From contig NZ_JACVXD010000005.1 in the NCBI RefSeq assembly GCF_014596975.1, positions 62,001 to 126,000 of the forward strand: 64,000 bases of DNA, in the 5' to 3' direction. The position numbers and the translations under genes are program-made. This document shows positions 63,344 through 64,000 of this stretch, in pieces; the first letter of the stretch is position 1, and every line of letters begins with the position of its first letter. The stretch is from Aestuariibaculum marinum. Its GTDB lineage: Bacteria; Bacteroidota; Bacteroidia; Flavobacteriales; Flavobacteriaceae. The notes beneath the pieces were generated by a model that did not search any database, was not told the DNA's origin, and saw nothing but the letters and a program-made list of their open reading frames with translations.

Positions 63344-64000
63344 ATGAGCATAGAAAATCTCGAAATTGAAATAGACCAGGAAGAGTTGGAATTGATAAAA
63401 GAAATCAATGAAACTCAGAATCAGATGGATAACCTGGATAAGAAGCAATTAAATTCAGACTTAATGAACGCTGTTAAGGATAAAGCCATTGAAACAATAG
63501 CAGTAGTGTTTGGAATGTCCGATGTCCTGGAAAAGCGAGCGCACAGTAATGCATTTGAAGCAGATTTGGAATATAAGAGATTTACGGAGTGGAAAAACAC
63601 ACCTGAAGATCAGAGATCTCAGGAATATAAACCCAAATATATTCACACAAATGAATTTAATGAGGTTTTAGAGACTAAAAAGAATATCCCGGTCTATAAT
63701 AAAGAAGAAAGAAAAAAATTGGAAGGGAATGAATTTGTTGAGGCAAAATTAAGACACTTTAATGAAAATGCACCAAAATATGTGAAGGATGGCTATACGG
63801 GTAAAGAAATCAACAGGTTTGAAACCGTAAGAAAAGAAAAGGCAGATTTAGAACATACTGAACCATTATCTCAAATTCATCATGACCCGGTATTAAAAAA
63901 GTATTTGTCTTTGGAAGAACGCAGGAAATTCGCGAATTCTGAAGAAAACACAACCATAACCAAAGCAAAAATTAACAGATCTAAGGGAGATATAAAAACC
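63344..64000 (+). CDS. HNH-like or toxin-related protein, truncated by window edge
   Basis: A frame opens at ATG 63344 (MSIENLEIEIDQEE) and is still open at the last base, 219 codons in. It is acidic, charged and helical. Near codons 172-215 it has HTEPLSQIHHDPV and, later, SEENTTITKAKINRSKGD, a spacing that recalls HNH nucleases (His ... Asn ... N-x-SKGD) in phage and polymorphic-toxin proteins. The start lies 43 bp into the stretch after a long gap. The family is inferred. Confidence 0.5.
   Translation, partial: MSIENLEIEIDQEELELIKEINETQNQMDNLDKKQLNSDLMNAVKDKAIETIAVVFGMSDVLEKRAHSNAFEADLEYKRFTEWKNTPEDQRSQEYKPKYIHTNEFNEVLETKKNIPVYNKEERKKLEGNEFVEAKLRHFNENAPKYVKDGYTGKEINRFETVRKEKADLEHTEPLSQIHHDPVLKKYLSLEERRKFANSEENTTITKAKINRSKGDIKT

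Overview
The window reads as the chromosome of a marine-type member of Flavobacteriaceae (Bacteroidota). The grounds are AT-rich DNA, promoters of the form TTTG / TAnnTTTG, a secreted endonuclease with a type IX secretion tail, an RteC-like protein, an IntDOT-like tyrosine recombinase and a DUF6943-type protein. These calls rest on motifs read by eye; no database search was run.

Bases 1-3144 are host backbone: the end of tpiA, then prmA, clpS, a YeeE/YedE sulfur-transport pair on the minus strand, and two tRNA-Arg genes (ACG, TCT). A tyrosine recombinase starts about 200 bp past the 3' end of tRNA-Arg(TCT). From there to the right edge the DNA looks like one integrated genomic island. Its left module (3.3-8.2 kb) holds the integrase, an RteC-like protein, a helix-turn-helix protein, a replication-type protein and a DnaC-like ATPase. 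I found no second copy of the tRNA end, so the right junction probably lies beyond base 64000.

Bases 8.4-50.5 kb form a dense defence supercluster. In order: a WYL regulator; a two-gene Druantia type III-like pair (a STY4851/DruH-like protein and a 1969-aa DUF1998 helicase); a YaaW-like hydrophobic/coiled-coil protein; a DNA methylase fused to a specificity domain and a histidine kinase, next to a receiver protein with a cold-shock-like tail; a DUF2130 nuclease-fold protein with hsdM and hsdS; two PD-(D/E)XK proteins and three small unknown genes; hsdR; a small protein with a giant sacsin-like ATPase and an Upf1-like helicase-PIN fusion; vsr, a controller-like HTH gene, a C5 methyltransferase and a second methyltransferase-like gene; and, convergently, a Z1 ATPase operon with a PD-(D/E)XK partner.

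The two strongest observations are these. (1) The methylase-specificity-kinase fusion plus receiver/cold-shock protein looks like a two-component system whose sensor is itself a sequence-reading DNA methyltransferase. (2) Five promoters in the supercluster (before the DruH-like gene, the methylase-kinase, DUF2130-hsdMS, hsdR, and Z1 on the other strand) share a dyad of form TGYA-N7-TGCATA placed exactly 9 bp before the -7 element. This suggests one regulon joining modules usually treated as separate systems.

Bases 50.8-59 kb form a minus-strand array of small cassettes (a UDG-like protein, an unknown, a DGQHR protein with a membrane partner, an alpha/beta hydrolase with an S9 peptidase) separated by long imperfect dyads. 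The hydrolase/peptidase pair is bracketed by 44-bp direct repeats. The last part (59.3-64 kb) holds a secreted endonuclease I, an excisionase-like HTH gene, a DUF6943-like gene, a divergent lipoprotein hydrolase and a truncated HNH-like gene.
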